This document shows positions 34,678-46,413 of a stretch of 64,000 bases of DNA, one piece after another. A program made the translations under genes and the position numbers. A model generated the notes under the pieces. That model was given only the letters and a program-made list of their open reading frames with translations, ran no database searches and was not told the origin of the DNA. Origin of the DNA: Warburgia ugandensis (Eukaryota; Streptophyta; Magnoliopsida; Canellales; Canellaceae); assembly GCA_035236585.1 (NCBI GenBank), contig CP141137.1, positions 49,064,057-49,128,056 of the forward strand. Direction: 5' to 3'. The first letter of the stretch is position 1; each line of letters begins with the position of its first letter.

Positions 34678-37635
34678 ATCTCTCTCCCATCTTTCTATTC
34701 CGGTGGTTAGTTAGTGTTTTTTGGCCTCCAGCAGATCTCCATGGCTGTTGATCCAATGGAGATGATGGATTTGGAAACAGGGTGAGATCTACCATCTTAG
34801 ATAGTTTAGATGAAATCTCTGAGCAGTTGGATGGACTCTTAGGGCCCAAAAACCCCAGGAGATGAAATATTAGCCTTTGATTTTTCCTTATTTAGGAGAT
34901 TTGGAGAAAGGTTGATCCGACGATCTAGATTGGACCGTCTCAACTAATCTCAACAGATCGGGTTCCAACACGTTAGAGCGGAACGCAAGAAGGGACGCTC
35001 CTTGTGGGCACGCACCCACGTGTGCACTCGAGTAGGAGTTTCCACCTGGCACAGGAACAACGCCACCTACATCTCCATGATGGAGACGAGGGGCGCTAGT
35101 CGTCCCCCCATCGCACTACCCAGATTTGATCTGGGCCGTCCATTGTTTGAATTAAAAGCTTAAGTATTCAATTAAGTGCTTGATATAACTCTAATTTTAG
35201 ATTTGAAACATTATGTAGATTCCTTATCACTTGTTTTAGGTACTGAACTCATGAAATATATGTGTTAAATTGTATTTAAGTGTGATAATAACAAAAATCT
35301 GTAGTAACAGTAGTGGATCATGATCAAGATGATCCCAAAATCGAAATCTAAACCCATGGATGTGTTTAGCGGGTCTCAAAACCTTAAAAATCATGATCAT
35401 AGTAGAATTTCTAGGTTTCTAGATCAAGAAATTAACAACAACAATAAGATTGAAATTCAACCCTTAAAATAGGCTAAAATCTTAAAATCTCAATTCTGAT
35501 CTCAATTGAATGCCAAATTGAGATCTGAAAGTTGGTATGGATTCCTTGTGATGAGTAAAACCTACTGAACCAATAAAATCATAATTTTAATTCATTAAAT
35601 TTTCTAAAATTAAGTAGATAAGTGTACTAACATCCTTAATCTACAAGATCTGGGATGATCAGACCATTTAAATTATGTTGGATAATGATCTAATAATATA
35701 ATTACCCAAATAAATAGGTTATATGTAACTAAATTGGTAGATCTTAAGAGATCTAGCCTTAAAAGTAGTAAAAGCCATAAAAATGAATGTAAAACTCCTT
35801 GATCAAGTTGATCAAGGATGATTGGACTATATGGATGTGTTTTGATGAAGATATTAAGTGAATATCATATGGATTTATGGATTGGATGATGATGATTTAG
35901 GATAGATCAAGATCTATGCCCTCAAATTGGATAAAATAACTTACGATCTCCTTGATCGATTAGATCAAGGAAGATCATATCAATTGATGAGGTGCATCAA
36001 TGATCTAATAATGAAATCATATCAAGAAGATGTGTTAGATCTAGAAAGAGTACTTAGGGTTGAAATGCTCATAGAAACCTTATGAAAGGTTGAGTTAAGG
36101 ACATTCTAGTGGATGATGAACATGATGGTTAAGGGAGTTCTCTAATAGAGCCTCATTCTTCCCCACCTTCCGTTGATGTTTATGAGGTCTAAATGCCTCC
36201 TTACATGATTTTGTGTTCAACTATTCAACTAGTAAGCCTTAGCTAATTTGACATAGAGGAGCTGTCTAGACTTAAGATAGAATAAGCTATCCTCAACTAG
36301 TAAAACATTAACTGGTTGAGTAATAATAATAATAATAATAATAATAAATAGCATACAAGGGTAGTAAGTCATTTAACCCTAATAAAAATTGTAAATAAGA
36401 TAAGAAAGATTAAACATGATCCAAGAGAAATCTTAAAAGATCACAAACAAAAAGGAAAGAAATATAATATAGATTGTAGCATTTTTCAATGATTTTACTT
36501 ATTATGTAGATTGTGAACTTAGAAAAATTGAAACCTTGATCATATATGATTCAAGGAAAATTAGGACATCCCTTATAAGAATACATACTTGTATAGAGAA
36601 TAACTTGATGCATATGGTTTGACAGATGTATGAATCAAGATCATGATGGACAATAGGGAGTGAATACCACGCAAGATGTATCAATCAAGACCTTGATACT
36701 ACTTTGAAGTAGGTGGATGTATAAGAATGAATTAAGGATTCATGTGTATACATACATGATCTTTATATATAAGTATAGACCTTCATGATATAAGTGTGCT
36801 TAGTACTTTAGTATAGTCATGATCCAACTAAGTGATCCAACCATATGATTTAACTAAGTGATCCAACCTCATAATCTAATTCAATTGATCCAATCTAATG
36901 ATTAAATCAAATGAGGTGAAGGTAATGAGATGTGTAGACTAAGGAAACCATAAGAATAGGGCATAGAAAATTTTCTAGCCTTAGTTAAATAGACACATCG
37001 TCTGATATGTACAATATATTTTACATACAAGTATGGTGGCTTGTGATTTTATTTTACACAGAGCTAAATACTAGGGATGCTATGCTAGGGAAGTTACGAG
37101 GGTTTGGCCACCCGCTTCTTGAAACTTATATGATGGATACCTTATCCAAAGAGAGGCTAAATGTCGGGTGGGCCAATAATGGGAAGGCCACCACTGTGAC
37201 AGCCACGGTTCACCCCATAAGGACATGGATTTGTTATTCCATAGTTGGTATCAATGGAGGATTATACAGTTATTCGGGCATGCTATACGGATTGAGATTG
37301 TAGCAGAGTAGTCCTAATGTATTTTGCATTATGATGCACATATGCTAGGCATAATGTAATGTCATGGCATGCTGAGATGCCACTACATGAGTTCCTGGAA
37401 AGAAAATCCTTGTACAAGAATTAGCTGAATATTGATCTTCTAAGTGGAAGTATAGCCAGGGGAAGGAACAAGTTTTGAGCAATTTTCACTATTTTAATTG
37501 ATTTATCCTATACTACATAAATAACATAGATATCCTATGTTGAGATAACTCATGAATAGATAACCATGACTGAGGTACGTATTCTTATATTAGTGAAGTA
37601 GTATATTTTTGTATCCCCTACCAAGCATAGCTTGC

Positions 37636-37673
37636 TGAGATATTATAAATGTTTGAATGTTTACAATATCTCA
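37636..37673 (+). other. Conserved LTR hairpin, 5' LTR copy
   Basis: TGAGATATTATAAA, a 10-base loop, then TTTACAATATCTCA: 14-bp stem with one mismatch. It lies directly after CATAGCTTGC and directly before AATACAGGGA. Confidence 0.85.
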
Positions 37674-38117
37674 AATACAGGGAAAGAGACTTAAGGAAGT
37701 AAAGCTTGAAGACTTAGGAGCACAAGACAGTAAAAGACTTGAAGAAAATAATCAATTAGGGTATGACCCTTGAAGACATGTATTTTCATTTGAGAGCATT
37801 GTATTGTACTAAGAGCTTTTAATGTAAGGTGAGGTTTGAACTTTGGATTATGTAATTTGGATAATGATTTGTAATTATAATATAGGGGTTGTGTAAGAGT
37901 GAACTACTGGATGATTCTTGATATTCAATAAAATTTTATTTTATACAAAATGTTTATGTGTATTATGTATCTTGAGGTAAGACTTGGGCTTTGCTACAAA
38001 TGAATTTAAAAGAAAAGAATTTCCATTACATTATTTGCGAAATTTTTTTATCATTAAGGGCCCTGCCTTTGAAAAATATTTTACAAAATATGTTACAAAA
38101 ACCCAGGTCATCACAGT

Positions 38118-38130
38118 TGGTATCAGAGCC
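38118..38130 (+). promoter_or_regulatory. Primer-binding site for initiator tRNA-Met
   Basis: TGGTATCAGAGCC, two bases after the 5' LTR end, is complementary to the 3' end of plant initiator tRNA-Met. It primes minus-strand DNA synthesis in gypsy and copia elements. Confidence 0.95.
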
Positions 38131-38240
38131 ATTCATCCACTCACTCACAGCCCCAATATGTCCAAAGGAATAATCCAAATTAGGATAGATTAGAAATGGG
38201 TTAAGTAGAATACTTATATAGAAATTTGGGTTTTGAGCAG

Positions 38241-39340
38241 ATGCCACCTAAAAGGGGAGCAAGGTGGATTGCTCAAAGAGAACCTCAGAATGTTATGGAA
38301 GGATCATTTGGAGGAGGTGATGATTATATTGAGGAATCTTCTTCCTCAGCTTATACAACCTCAAGTTACTCTAGTGGAAGCACCAAGTATTCAAACCCAG
38401 GCTCAACCTGATGCCGGACCCAGTGCTCCTATACCAAACAGGAAACTCCCACTCTGGTACAGGATAATTCTTCACCTGTACCTAGTGGAGTGATGGAAAC
38501 CTCTCAACTGACACTTGAAAAGATAGACAAGATGGTGGAAAGGTTTCAAAGGATGGTTATCAGCTATAATGGCAAAGGTGATGCTGACAAGGCTAAAGAA
38601 TGGATTTATGAAGTAGAGAAGACCTTCAATGTGTTGAGAACTCCAGAGAATCTAAAGGTCAAGTTGGCCACATATATATTAAAGCAAGAAGCAACTTTCT
38701 AGTGGAGGTCAGCACAAAGGAATTTCTTCTCCAATCCTGAAGAAATCTCATGGGAAAGATTTAAGGAAGTTTTTAATGAAAAATATTTCCCAGTCCATGT
38801 GCAGGCTCGGAAGGAGGAATTCTTAAATCTACGACAAGGAACTCTTTCAGTGGTTGATTATGAAAATAAGTTCATTCAATTGAAAAGATTTGCAAGCCAT
38901 ATATGTGACATTGAAAGGCATACGATGGATTGGTATATGGAAGGGTTACACCCAGGGCCAAGAATGAAGGTGCTAGGAACCAAACCAACAACTATGACCA
39001 AGTGTGTCGAGATGGTTTCTAAGTTTGAAGAAGACTATAAATGAAACCAATTCACCAAACTTGGAGGAGGGAGCAACTATCATCAAAAATCCTTCAAGAA
39101 GGGTAAGAGATCGCCAAATAACTTCAGGCCTTATAGCCATCAAGGGAATCAAGCTAAGTGGAAATAGTGCTCCACTTGCAGAACATATCATCCAGGCTAT
39201 ATGTGCCCTCGCCTGGTGCCACAACCACCGCGACCTCTTATCAAATGTTATAAATGTGGCGAGTTAAGGCATTTCTCAAATAACTGCAACAAACCCTTGG
39301 TAGTTAAGGGTGCAAAGCCTGAAAATGTATCGTGTCATCA
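38241..39340 (+). pseudogene. Chromovirus gag remnant with two zinc knuckles
   Basis: Begins with MPPKRGARW at 38241, a typical gag start for this clade. 38490-38702 reads LEKIDKMVERFQRM...KAKEWIYEVEKTF, then comes a stop (TTTCTAGTGG at 38698). 38705-39044 reads WERFKEVFNEKYFP, KEEFLNLRQGTLSVVDYENKF, the retrotransposon-gag core. The zinc knuckles are CSTCRTYHPGYMC (about 39168-39206) and CYKCGELRHFSNNC (39247-39288, CX2CX4HX4C), both complete. Frames are broken at 38411, 38702 and 39044. Gag forms the particle and packages the RNA in live elements. Confidence 0.88.
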
Positions 39341-39344
39341 ATGA

Positions 39345-39866
39345 TGGGTGTTCGCCATTATTGACGGAGAGGCTGGAACATTTAATATAATTATTGAAGG
39401 TACATTGCTAGTATCTCATCACCATGCCAAAGTACTGTTTGATTCTGGATCTACCCATTCTTTCATATCATGTATATTTGCATTTAATATACAAGTGATA
39501 GTGGAGAAATTGGGGTTCTATCTAGATGTGATGACACTAGTGGGAAAAATAGTGAGATTATAGGAATACCTTCAAGATGTACCTATTGAAGTACAGGGGA
39601 AGAGAATGGATATAGACCTCACTTTACTAAACATGGTAGATTTTGACATAATACTGGGTAAGGATTGGCTAGCAAAATATGAGGTAATTATGGATTGCTG
39701 TAAAAAGAAACTCACTTTTAACACACCAGGAGAAGAAATGCTAGTATTTCATGGAAAACCAAATGGCCTAGACAAATCTATCATATTAGCTATGAAGGCT
39801 GCCAAATATGTGTCCAAGGGATGTCATGAATTTTTAGCAATTGTAGTTGCTTTGAATGTTGAATAG
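39345..39866 (+). pseudogene. Chromovirus protease remnant
   Basis: 39348-39563 carries AKVLFDSGSTHSFIS, the aspartic protease active-site box (DSGSTH, usually D(S/T)GATH). 39606-39866 carries VDFDIILGKDWLAKYEVIMDC, the distal protease hallmark. A stop near 39561 separates them. The active-site Asp is kept. In live elements it cleaves Gag-Pol. Confidence 0.85.
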
Positions 39867-39869
39867 CCC

Positions 39870-40720
39870 AAAATAGAAGAAAGACATAGTCAGGGAATTC
39901 CAAGATGTGTTTTCTGAAGAACTCCCAGGTTTACCTCCTCATAGGGAAATTGAGTTTACCATTGAATTAATTCTTGGTACAACTCCAATTTCTAAAACAC
40001 CCTATATGATGGCCCTAGCTGATTTAAGGGAATTGAAGAATCAACTGTAGAAATTGTTGGACAAAGGGTTTATTCGACCAAGTAGTTCACCATGGGGAGC
40101 ACCAATGATATTTGTGAAAAAGAAAGATGGGTCTATGAGGTTATGTATTGATTATCGGATGCTGAACAATGTGACAATAAAAAATAGATACCCTCTACCA
40201 CACATTGATGATCTCTTTAATCAACTCAAATCTACTAAGGTCTTCTCCAAAATTGACCTTAGATCAGGGTATCATCAATTGCACATCAAAGGTAAAGATA
40301 TACCCAAAGTCGCATTTAGAACCCGGTATGGACATTCTGAATTTTTTGTGATGCCTTTTGGGTCAACCAATGCTCCAGCCATATTTATGGACTTGATGAA
40401 TAGAATTTTCAAGGAATTTCTGGATAAATTTGTAATTGTATTCATTGACAATTACTAGTACACAGGAACATCAGGAACATTTATGAATTGTATTAAACAC
40501 ACTTAGAAGACATAAAGTATTTAGAAAATTTACTAAGTGTGAATTTTGGTTGGAAAAAGTCAATTTTCTAGGGCATTTAATTTCCCAGAATGGAGTAGAG
40601 GTGGATCCAACCAAGGTGGAAGCAGTAATGAATTGGGAACAAGTAAAGACAGTAACTAAAATACAGACTGTTCTAGGGTTAGCTGGATATTATTGTAGAT
40701 TTATCTAAGGATTTTCCTGT
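39870..40720 (+). pseudogene. Chromovirus reverse transcriptase remnant
   Basis: 40054-40458 reads [56 protein letters not shown] and [17 protein letters not shown], nearly the whole fingers and palm. The catalytic box reads VFIDNY followed by a stop, in place of VFIDD: the second Asp is Asn and a short deletion follows. The connection region continues in another frame (KFTKCEFWLEKVNFLGHLIS, then VLGLAGYYCRFI) to about 40720. An in-frame stop replaces the residue before LLD at 40050. Inactive. Confidence 0.9.
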
Positions 40721-41030
40721 ATAGATCTTCCTTTGACTTCTTTGACTAGAAAAAGAGTACAGTTTACTTGGACTGATGAACGTGAAAGGAGTTTTCAAGA
40801 GTTAAAAAGGAGGTTAACTGCAGCACTAGTATTGTCCTTGCCATTTGGAAGTGGAGGTTATGAGATGTACTGTGATGCTTCAGGAAAAGGGTTAGGAAGT
40901 GTATTGATGCAAAATGGAAAGGTCATTGCTTATGCTTCATGACAGCTAAAGAAGCATGAAATGAACTATCCGGTACATGAGGTAGTGTGATGGCTGATGC
41001 ACTAAGCAGACACACAAAGGCAGTGTTGGC
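40720..41030 (+). pseudogene. Chromovirus RNase H remnant with its middle deleted
   Basis: 40733-40942 reads FTWTDERERSFQELKRRL and YEMYCDASGKGLGSVLMQNG (first RNase H catalytic Asp in CDAS), then KKHEMNYPVHE. The next recognisable residues, MADALSRH (40990-41013), normally come about 75 residues later. The segment holding the EIFTDHKSL-type Asp and the rest of the fold is absent, a deletion of roughly 220 bp at about 40984-40990. The domain cannot work. Confidence 0.85.
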
Positions 41031-42270
41031 CAATGTCACTTTTAAGTCAGCTTTTGTTGAACAAATCCTAAAGGCTCAAGAAGGGGATATAGCAATCCAA
41101 GAAATGTGTGAAAAGACTGGGGTTAGTAGAGACTTAGACGGGGGTATTTGGTTCCAAGGAAGACTTGTGGTTCCCTCAAGTTTGAGAAAAGCAATACTAC
41201 AAGAAGCCCATCAATCCAAATTTTCTACATCCTAGAGGAACAAAAATGTATCAAGATTTAAAAAGAAACTTGTGGTGGGAAGGTGTGAAGAGAGATAATG
41301 GGAAATGTGTGGCTAAGTGTTTAACTTGCCAGCAAGTGAAGGCTGAACATCAAAGACTAACTGGATTACTACAGACCTTGAAAATGCTAAAATGGAAATC
41401 AGAACATATCACCATGGACTTTGTCATAGGGTTACTAAAGAACTAGGCAGGTCATGATATGATTTGAGTCATAATTGATAAGCTAACCAAGTCGGTACAC
41501 TTCCTTCCGATCAAACAAAGCCAATCTGTCAATAGTTTAGCCCAGTTATATATAAGAGAAATAGTCAATCTTCATGGGGTCCTACTCTCCATCATCTCTG
41601 ATCGAGATAGAAGGTTTACTTCTAGAAGCTGGAAGAGCACGCAGCAGGCATTGGGGACATCATTAAAGTTTAGTACAGCTTTTCATCCCCAAACTGATGG
41701 TCAGTCAGAAAGGACCATTCAAACCTTAGAAGATATGCTAAGGGCTTGTGCACTAGATTGGAGAGGAAGTTGGGACGAATATCTTCCACCATTAAAGTTC
41801 ACATATAATAATAGTTTCCATGCAAGTATCGATATGGCACCCTATGAAGCATTGTATGGATGACTGTGTTGATGGCCAACTTCTTGGGATGATGTGGGAG
41901 AGAGGAAGTTGATAAAATCAGAATTACTTTTCATCCCTAAACTGATGGTAAGTTAGAAAGGACTATTCAAACCTTAGAAGATATGCTAAGGGCTTATGCA
42001 CTAGCCTAGAGAGGAAGTTGGGATGAACATCTTCCACCATTAAAGTTCACATATAATAACAGTTTCCATGCAAGTATCGGTATGGCACCCTATGAAGCAT
42101 TGTATGAACGACTGTGTCGATCGCCAACTTCTTGAGATGAGGAAGTTGATAAAATCAGAATTAGTGGAACAATGTATAGACAAGGTGAGAATAATAAAGA
42201 AAAGATTGTTGGTGGCTCATAGTCGTCAGAAAAGCTATGCAGATAAAAGAAACTGAACTCTAGAATTCGA
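41030..42270 (+). pseudogene. Chromovirus integrase remnant with an internal tandem duplication
   Basis: The N-terminal HHCC region is 41200-41350 (QEAHQSKFS, MYQDLKRNLWWEGVKRD, CVAKCLTCQQVKAEHQ). The core follows: HITMDFVIGL (41405), LTKSVHFLPI, GVLLSIISDRDRRFTS (41577-41625), AFHPQTDGQSERTIQTLEDM (41678-41740). The region 41679-41926 is then repeated as 41927-42163 (PQTDG/ PKLMV-type, same order, diverged). Stops occur near 41445, 41465, 41862 and 42008. The core DDE residues are mostly still readable in the first copy. Confidence 0.88.
41679..42163 (+). repeat. Tandem duplication inside the integrase, period 248 bp
   Basis: Unit 1 (41679-41926) and unit 2 (41927-42163) share long runs such as AACCTTAGAAGATATGCTAA, TTCCACCATTAAAGTTCACA and GTTGATAAAATCAGAATTA. 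Unit 2 lacks about 11 bp near its end. Differences between units are mainly single-base changes. Confidence 0.9.
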
Positions 42271-42690
42271 AGCAAGTGACCATGTGTTTCTGAAGGTTTC
42301 ACTAGTTAAAGGGGTAAGGAGCTTCGAAAGTAAGGGAAAACTCAATCCTAGGTATGTTGGTCCTTTTGAAATTTTGGAAAGGGTTAGTCTGGTGGCTTAC
42401 AAATTAGCCATACCACCCCAACTCTCAGAAGTGCACAATGTATGTCACATATCCATGTTACTAAAATACATTCCAGATGAGACTCATGTGCTTCAAAGGA
42501 TACCAAAAATGTTAAATACCAATCTAACCTTCAAGGAAAGGGCAATCTGGATCCTAGACAAGAAAGAGCAACAATTGAGGACCAAATCTATCCCTCTAGT
42601 CAAAGTATTATGGCAACATCATACAATCAAGGAAGCTACCTGGGATTAGAAGAGGAAATGAAAAAGTTGTATCCTATTTTGTTTGAGTTT
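42270..42690 (+). pseudogene. Chromovirus integrase C-terminus and chromodomain
   Basis: 42284-42649 reads VFLKVSLVKGVRSFESKGKL (GPF/Y-like), RYVGPFEILERV, HNVCHISMLLKYIPD, then the chromodomain ILDKKEQQLRTKSIPLVKVL, WQHHTIKEATWD. A stop follows at 42647; the expected tail (EEEMKKLYPILFE) is readable in a shifted frame just after it. Chromodomains of this clade recognise heterochromatin marks and direct integration there. This 121-codon frame is the best preserved piece of the element. Confidence 0.9.
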
Positions 42691-42725
42691 TTGTAAGTTA
42701 GAAATTTTGAGGATGAAATTTTTGT

Positions 42726-42736
42726 AAGGGGGTAGA
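42726..42736 (+). promoter_or_regulatory. Polypurine tract before the 3' LTR
   Basis: AAGGGGGTAGA lies one base before the 3' LTR start TGTAACACC (42738). It would prime plus-strand synthesis. Confidence 0.7.
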
Positions 42737-43295
42737 CTGTAACACCCCTAACTTTTGTAATGAAATTGAGGATTTAAGGGAAAATAAGGCTAAAATATTA
42801 GGCTTATTAAGAATGCAATTCTCATAGAAGTATAATCAAAGGATAAGACATGTATAATTGAAAACAAACTCAATGAACCCTTCAGAATGACTATAAGCAT
42901 GAGTCATTCTGAATTTTGATGAAAAATCCTTATTTTTCTACATTTTTATGAACAAAAGGGTAAAATGATAATTTCACTCATAACTAAGGCCTAAGACATA
43001 AATTTTTTTAATGTACTCAAAAATATGAATCCAATGCTACTAAGTACGATCAATTTCAAATTCATGAGAATGACCCCTATTTTTTCCATAAAGGGCAAAA
43101 TGGTCTTTTCACACTGCATGGGGCCGACAAGGGACACGCAAAGGAGTTCAATGGCCAAAGAAAGTCTAATTATGAGTCAAACCACTAACACTTGCTAGTG
43201 GAGAAGGAGATGGTAGTGAGAATCCTATGAACATTGAATAATCAAAGGAATAAAACATAATAATTACACATAATCATGAAGAAACCCAAAATGCC

Positions 43296-43303
43296 TATAA
43301 ATA
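43296..43303 (+). promoter_or_regulatory. LTR core promoter candidate, TATAAATA
   Basis: GCCTATAAATACC, about 560 bp into the LTR. The 5' LTR has TATCAATA at the matching place (34205-34212). The solo LTR at 13184-17581 has the same box and similar downstream sequence. Confidence 0.65.
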
Positions 43304-45807
43304 CCACTGAGAAAATTTTTCAAAAATGTTCACAAAATTCATCACGAAATTCCCTAGCTTCCACCAAAATTTTAGCTCAAAACTCCTCCCCTTTCTCTCT
43401 CTCTTTTCTTCCTTCTTTCTCCTTATTTTTTTCTTCTATTAGCAAGTCCACAAACGCACCCAAGGGAATATTCCACCCTAGGTTATCAAGCGCTTCTGTA
43501 CACGAGTCGTTCTCGACGAGTAGGGTTTTCACCCTGCTATGGTTTTTCAATGTCTCATCCATTTCAGGCCGTTCAATTTCAATCTTAAACTGTTAGATAT
43601 GTTCGGAATGAGGAGACCTACAAAAGCCCTATAATTTTATGACGATAAGTGGAGTATTCACCGGCCAAATCATCGAAAAATAGTAAGCTTTGGCAACTTA
43701 TATAAAGGTGAGGATTTTCTTATTTTTTGGCCAAGTTCTAGACTTTGATCACTCCAGGTAGGTGCATCTCCCTCCCATCTTTCTATTTTGGTAGTTAGGT
43801 AGTGTTTTTTAGCCTCTGGGAGATCTCTCCAGCCATTGAACCAACGGAGATTCGACAACAGGGGGAGATCTACCATCTTGGACAATTCAGATGAAATCTC
43901 TGAGTAGTTGGGTGGATTCCTACAGCCCAAAAACCCTAGGAGATGAAATATTAGCCTTTGATTTTTTGTGATTTAGGAGATTTAGAGAAAGATTGATCCG
44001 ACGGTCTAGATCGGACCTTCTCAATCGATCTCAACAGATTGGGTTTCACCACGTTGGAGCGGAACGCAAGCAAGGATGCTCCCTTTGTGCACGCCTCGGC
44101 GCATGTGCTCGCATGCGAGTTGCCACCTGGTGCAGGAACAATTCCACCTGTGCCTCCATGATGGAGATGCGGGCCACTAGTCGTCCCCGCAGCCACACTG
44201 CCCAGATTTGATATGGCCGTCCATTGTTTGAATTGAAAACTTAAATCTTCAATTAAGTACTTGATATAACTCTTATTTTAGATCTGAAACTTTTTGTAGA
44301 TTCCTTATCACTTGTTTTATGTATTGACCTCATGAAATGTATGTGTTACATTGTATTTAAATGTGATAATCACAAAAATCTATAGTAACAGTAGTGGACC
44401 ATGATCAAGATGAACCCAAAATGAAAATATGAATTGATGGATGTGTTCAGAGGTCCCAAAACCTTAAAGATCACGATCATAGTAGAATTTCTAGGTCTCT
44501 AGATCAAGAAAATTAATAAAAACAATAAGATTGAAATTCAGCCCGTAAAATGGGCTGAAATCCTAAAATCTCAATTGAACTCCAAGTTGAGATCGAAAAG
44601 TTGGGATGTATTCTTTGTGATGAGTAGAACTTACTGAACCAATAAAATCATAATTTTAATTCACTCAATTTCTAAAATTAAGTAGATAAATGTACTAACA
44701 TCCTTGATCTACAAGATATGGGATGATCAGACCATTAAAATTATGTTGGATAATGATATAATAAAATAATAATCCAAATAAATAGGTTAGATGTAACTGA
44801 ATTGGTAGATCTTAAGAGATCTAGCCTTAAAAGTAGTAAAAACTATAAAAATGAATGTAAATCTCCTTGATTAAGTTGATCAAGGATGATTGGATAGTAT
44901 CGATGTACTTTGATAAAGATATTAAGTCGATATCATATGGATTTATAGATTGGATGATGATGATTTGGGATAGATCAAGATCTATGCCCTTAAATTGGAT
45001 AAAATAACTTAAGATCTCCTTGATCGGTTAGATCAAGGAAGATCAGATCAATTGATGAGGTGCATCAATGATCTAATAATGAAGTCACATCAAGAAGATG
45101 TGTTAAATCTAAAAGAAAATGAAAGATCAAGACCTAAACCCTAAAAGAGATGAAAAATGAATAAGGATCAACAAAGACCATTGGATCATGATGAATAGTT
45201 ATGGCATATTATATTTGCATTTAAATTGTTGAATGTTATTATAATTGTATTTTATTGTTTAGTAGATTTAACTATAGATTTATTTACTTATTTATTTATG
45301 CTTTAATGCTTATGTAATGGAAATTACATTAAAAATGTAATTAAATGAAATTTGAATGGAAGAACATTTACATGGAATGAAGGACATGAACTTAATGATA
45401 GTAAGGGCCATAGTTAGTAGGATAATATAAGGAACATAGATTTGTGGTCCAAATTAGGAGAATAATAAAACTCCATGAATGACATTTTAATGTTCATGGA
45501 TTTAATTAAAATCAATTAGAAAGAGTACTTATGGTTGAAATGCTCAGAGGAACCTTATAAAAGGTTGAGTTAAGGACATTCTAGTGGATGATGAACATGG
45601 CTAAGGGGGTTCTCTAATAGAGCCTCGTTCTTGCCCCACCTTCCGTTGATGTTTGTGGGTCTAAATGTCTCCTTACATGAGGATTGAAGTAACCATTTTG
45701 TGTTCAACTATTCAACTAGTAAGCCTTAGCCAATTTAACATAGAAGAGCTGTCTAGACTTAGGATGGAATAAGCTATCTTCAACTAGTAAAACATTAACT
45801 AGTTGAG

Positions 45808-45809
45808 TA

Positions 45810-45858
<49 letters not shown>
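45808..45858. repeat. (TAA)n microsatellite in the 3' LTR
   Basis: About 17 TAA units; the same site in the 5' LTR (36321-36346) has about 8. The poly-Asn frame across it is not a gene. Confidence 0.95.
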
Positions 45859-45859
<1 letters not shown>

Positions 45860-46375
45860 GAGCATAAAAGGCTAGTAAATCATCTAACCCTGATAAAAAT
45901 TGTAAATAAGATAAGGAAGATTAAACAAGATCCAAGAGAGATCTTGAAAGATCACAAACAAAAAGAAAAGAAATATAATGTAGATTGTAGTATTTTTCTA
46001 TGATTTTACTTATAGTGTAGATTGTGAACTTGTAAGAATTGAAACCTTGATCATATATGTTTCAAGGAAAATTAGGACATCCCTTTTAGGAATACAGACT
46101 TGTATAGAGGAATAACTTGATACGTATGGTTTGATAGATGTATGAATCAAGATAATGATGGACAATAGGGAGTGAATACCACATAAGATGTATGAATCAA
46201 GACCTTGATACTACTTTGAGGTAGGTGGATGTACAAGAATGTATTAAGGATTCAAGTGTATACATATATGATCTTTGTCTGTAAGTATAGACCTTCATGA
46301 TAGAAGTGTGCTTGGTACGTATTCTTATATTAGTGAAGTAGTATATTTTTGTATCCCCTACTAAGCATAGCTTGC

Positions 46376-46413
46376 TGAGATATTGTAAATGTTTGAATGC
46401 TTACAATATCTCA
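46376..46413 (+). other. Conserved LTR hairpin, 3' LTR copy
   Basis: TGAGATATTGTAAA, loop TGTTTGAATG, then CTTACAATATCTCA: a 14-bp stem with one mismatch at its apical end. It is followed directly by GATACAGGGA. Confidence 0.85.

Larger units (their letters stand above)
33646..38115 (+). repeat. 5' LTR of the chromovirus (4,470 bp)
   Basis: Runs from TATAACACCCCTAAC (TG of the usual TGTAACACC now TA) to ACCCAGGTCATCACA, immediately before the primer-binding site. Compared with the 3' LTR it lacks about 410 bp (corresponding to about 45112-45516) and has about 770 bp the other lost (36801-37573). It contains the hairpin (37636) and a splice-donor-like CCAG|GTAAGTGC (34670); its TATA box is mutated (CCTATCAATACC, 34203). 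A (TAA)n run of about 8 units lies at 36321-36346. Confidence 0.92.

Noticed and set aside
37007..37303. 98-codon plus-strand frame
   Set aside because: Inside the 5' LTR, in the segment deleted from the 3' LTR; no domain.
45803..46003. Poly-Asn frame
   Set aside because: Product of the (TAA)n run in the 3' LTR.
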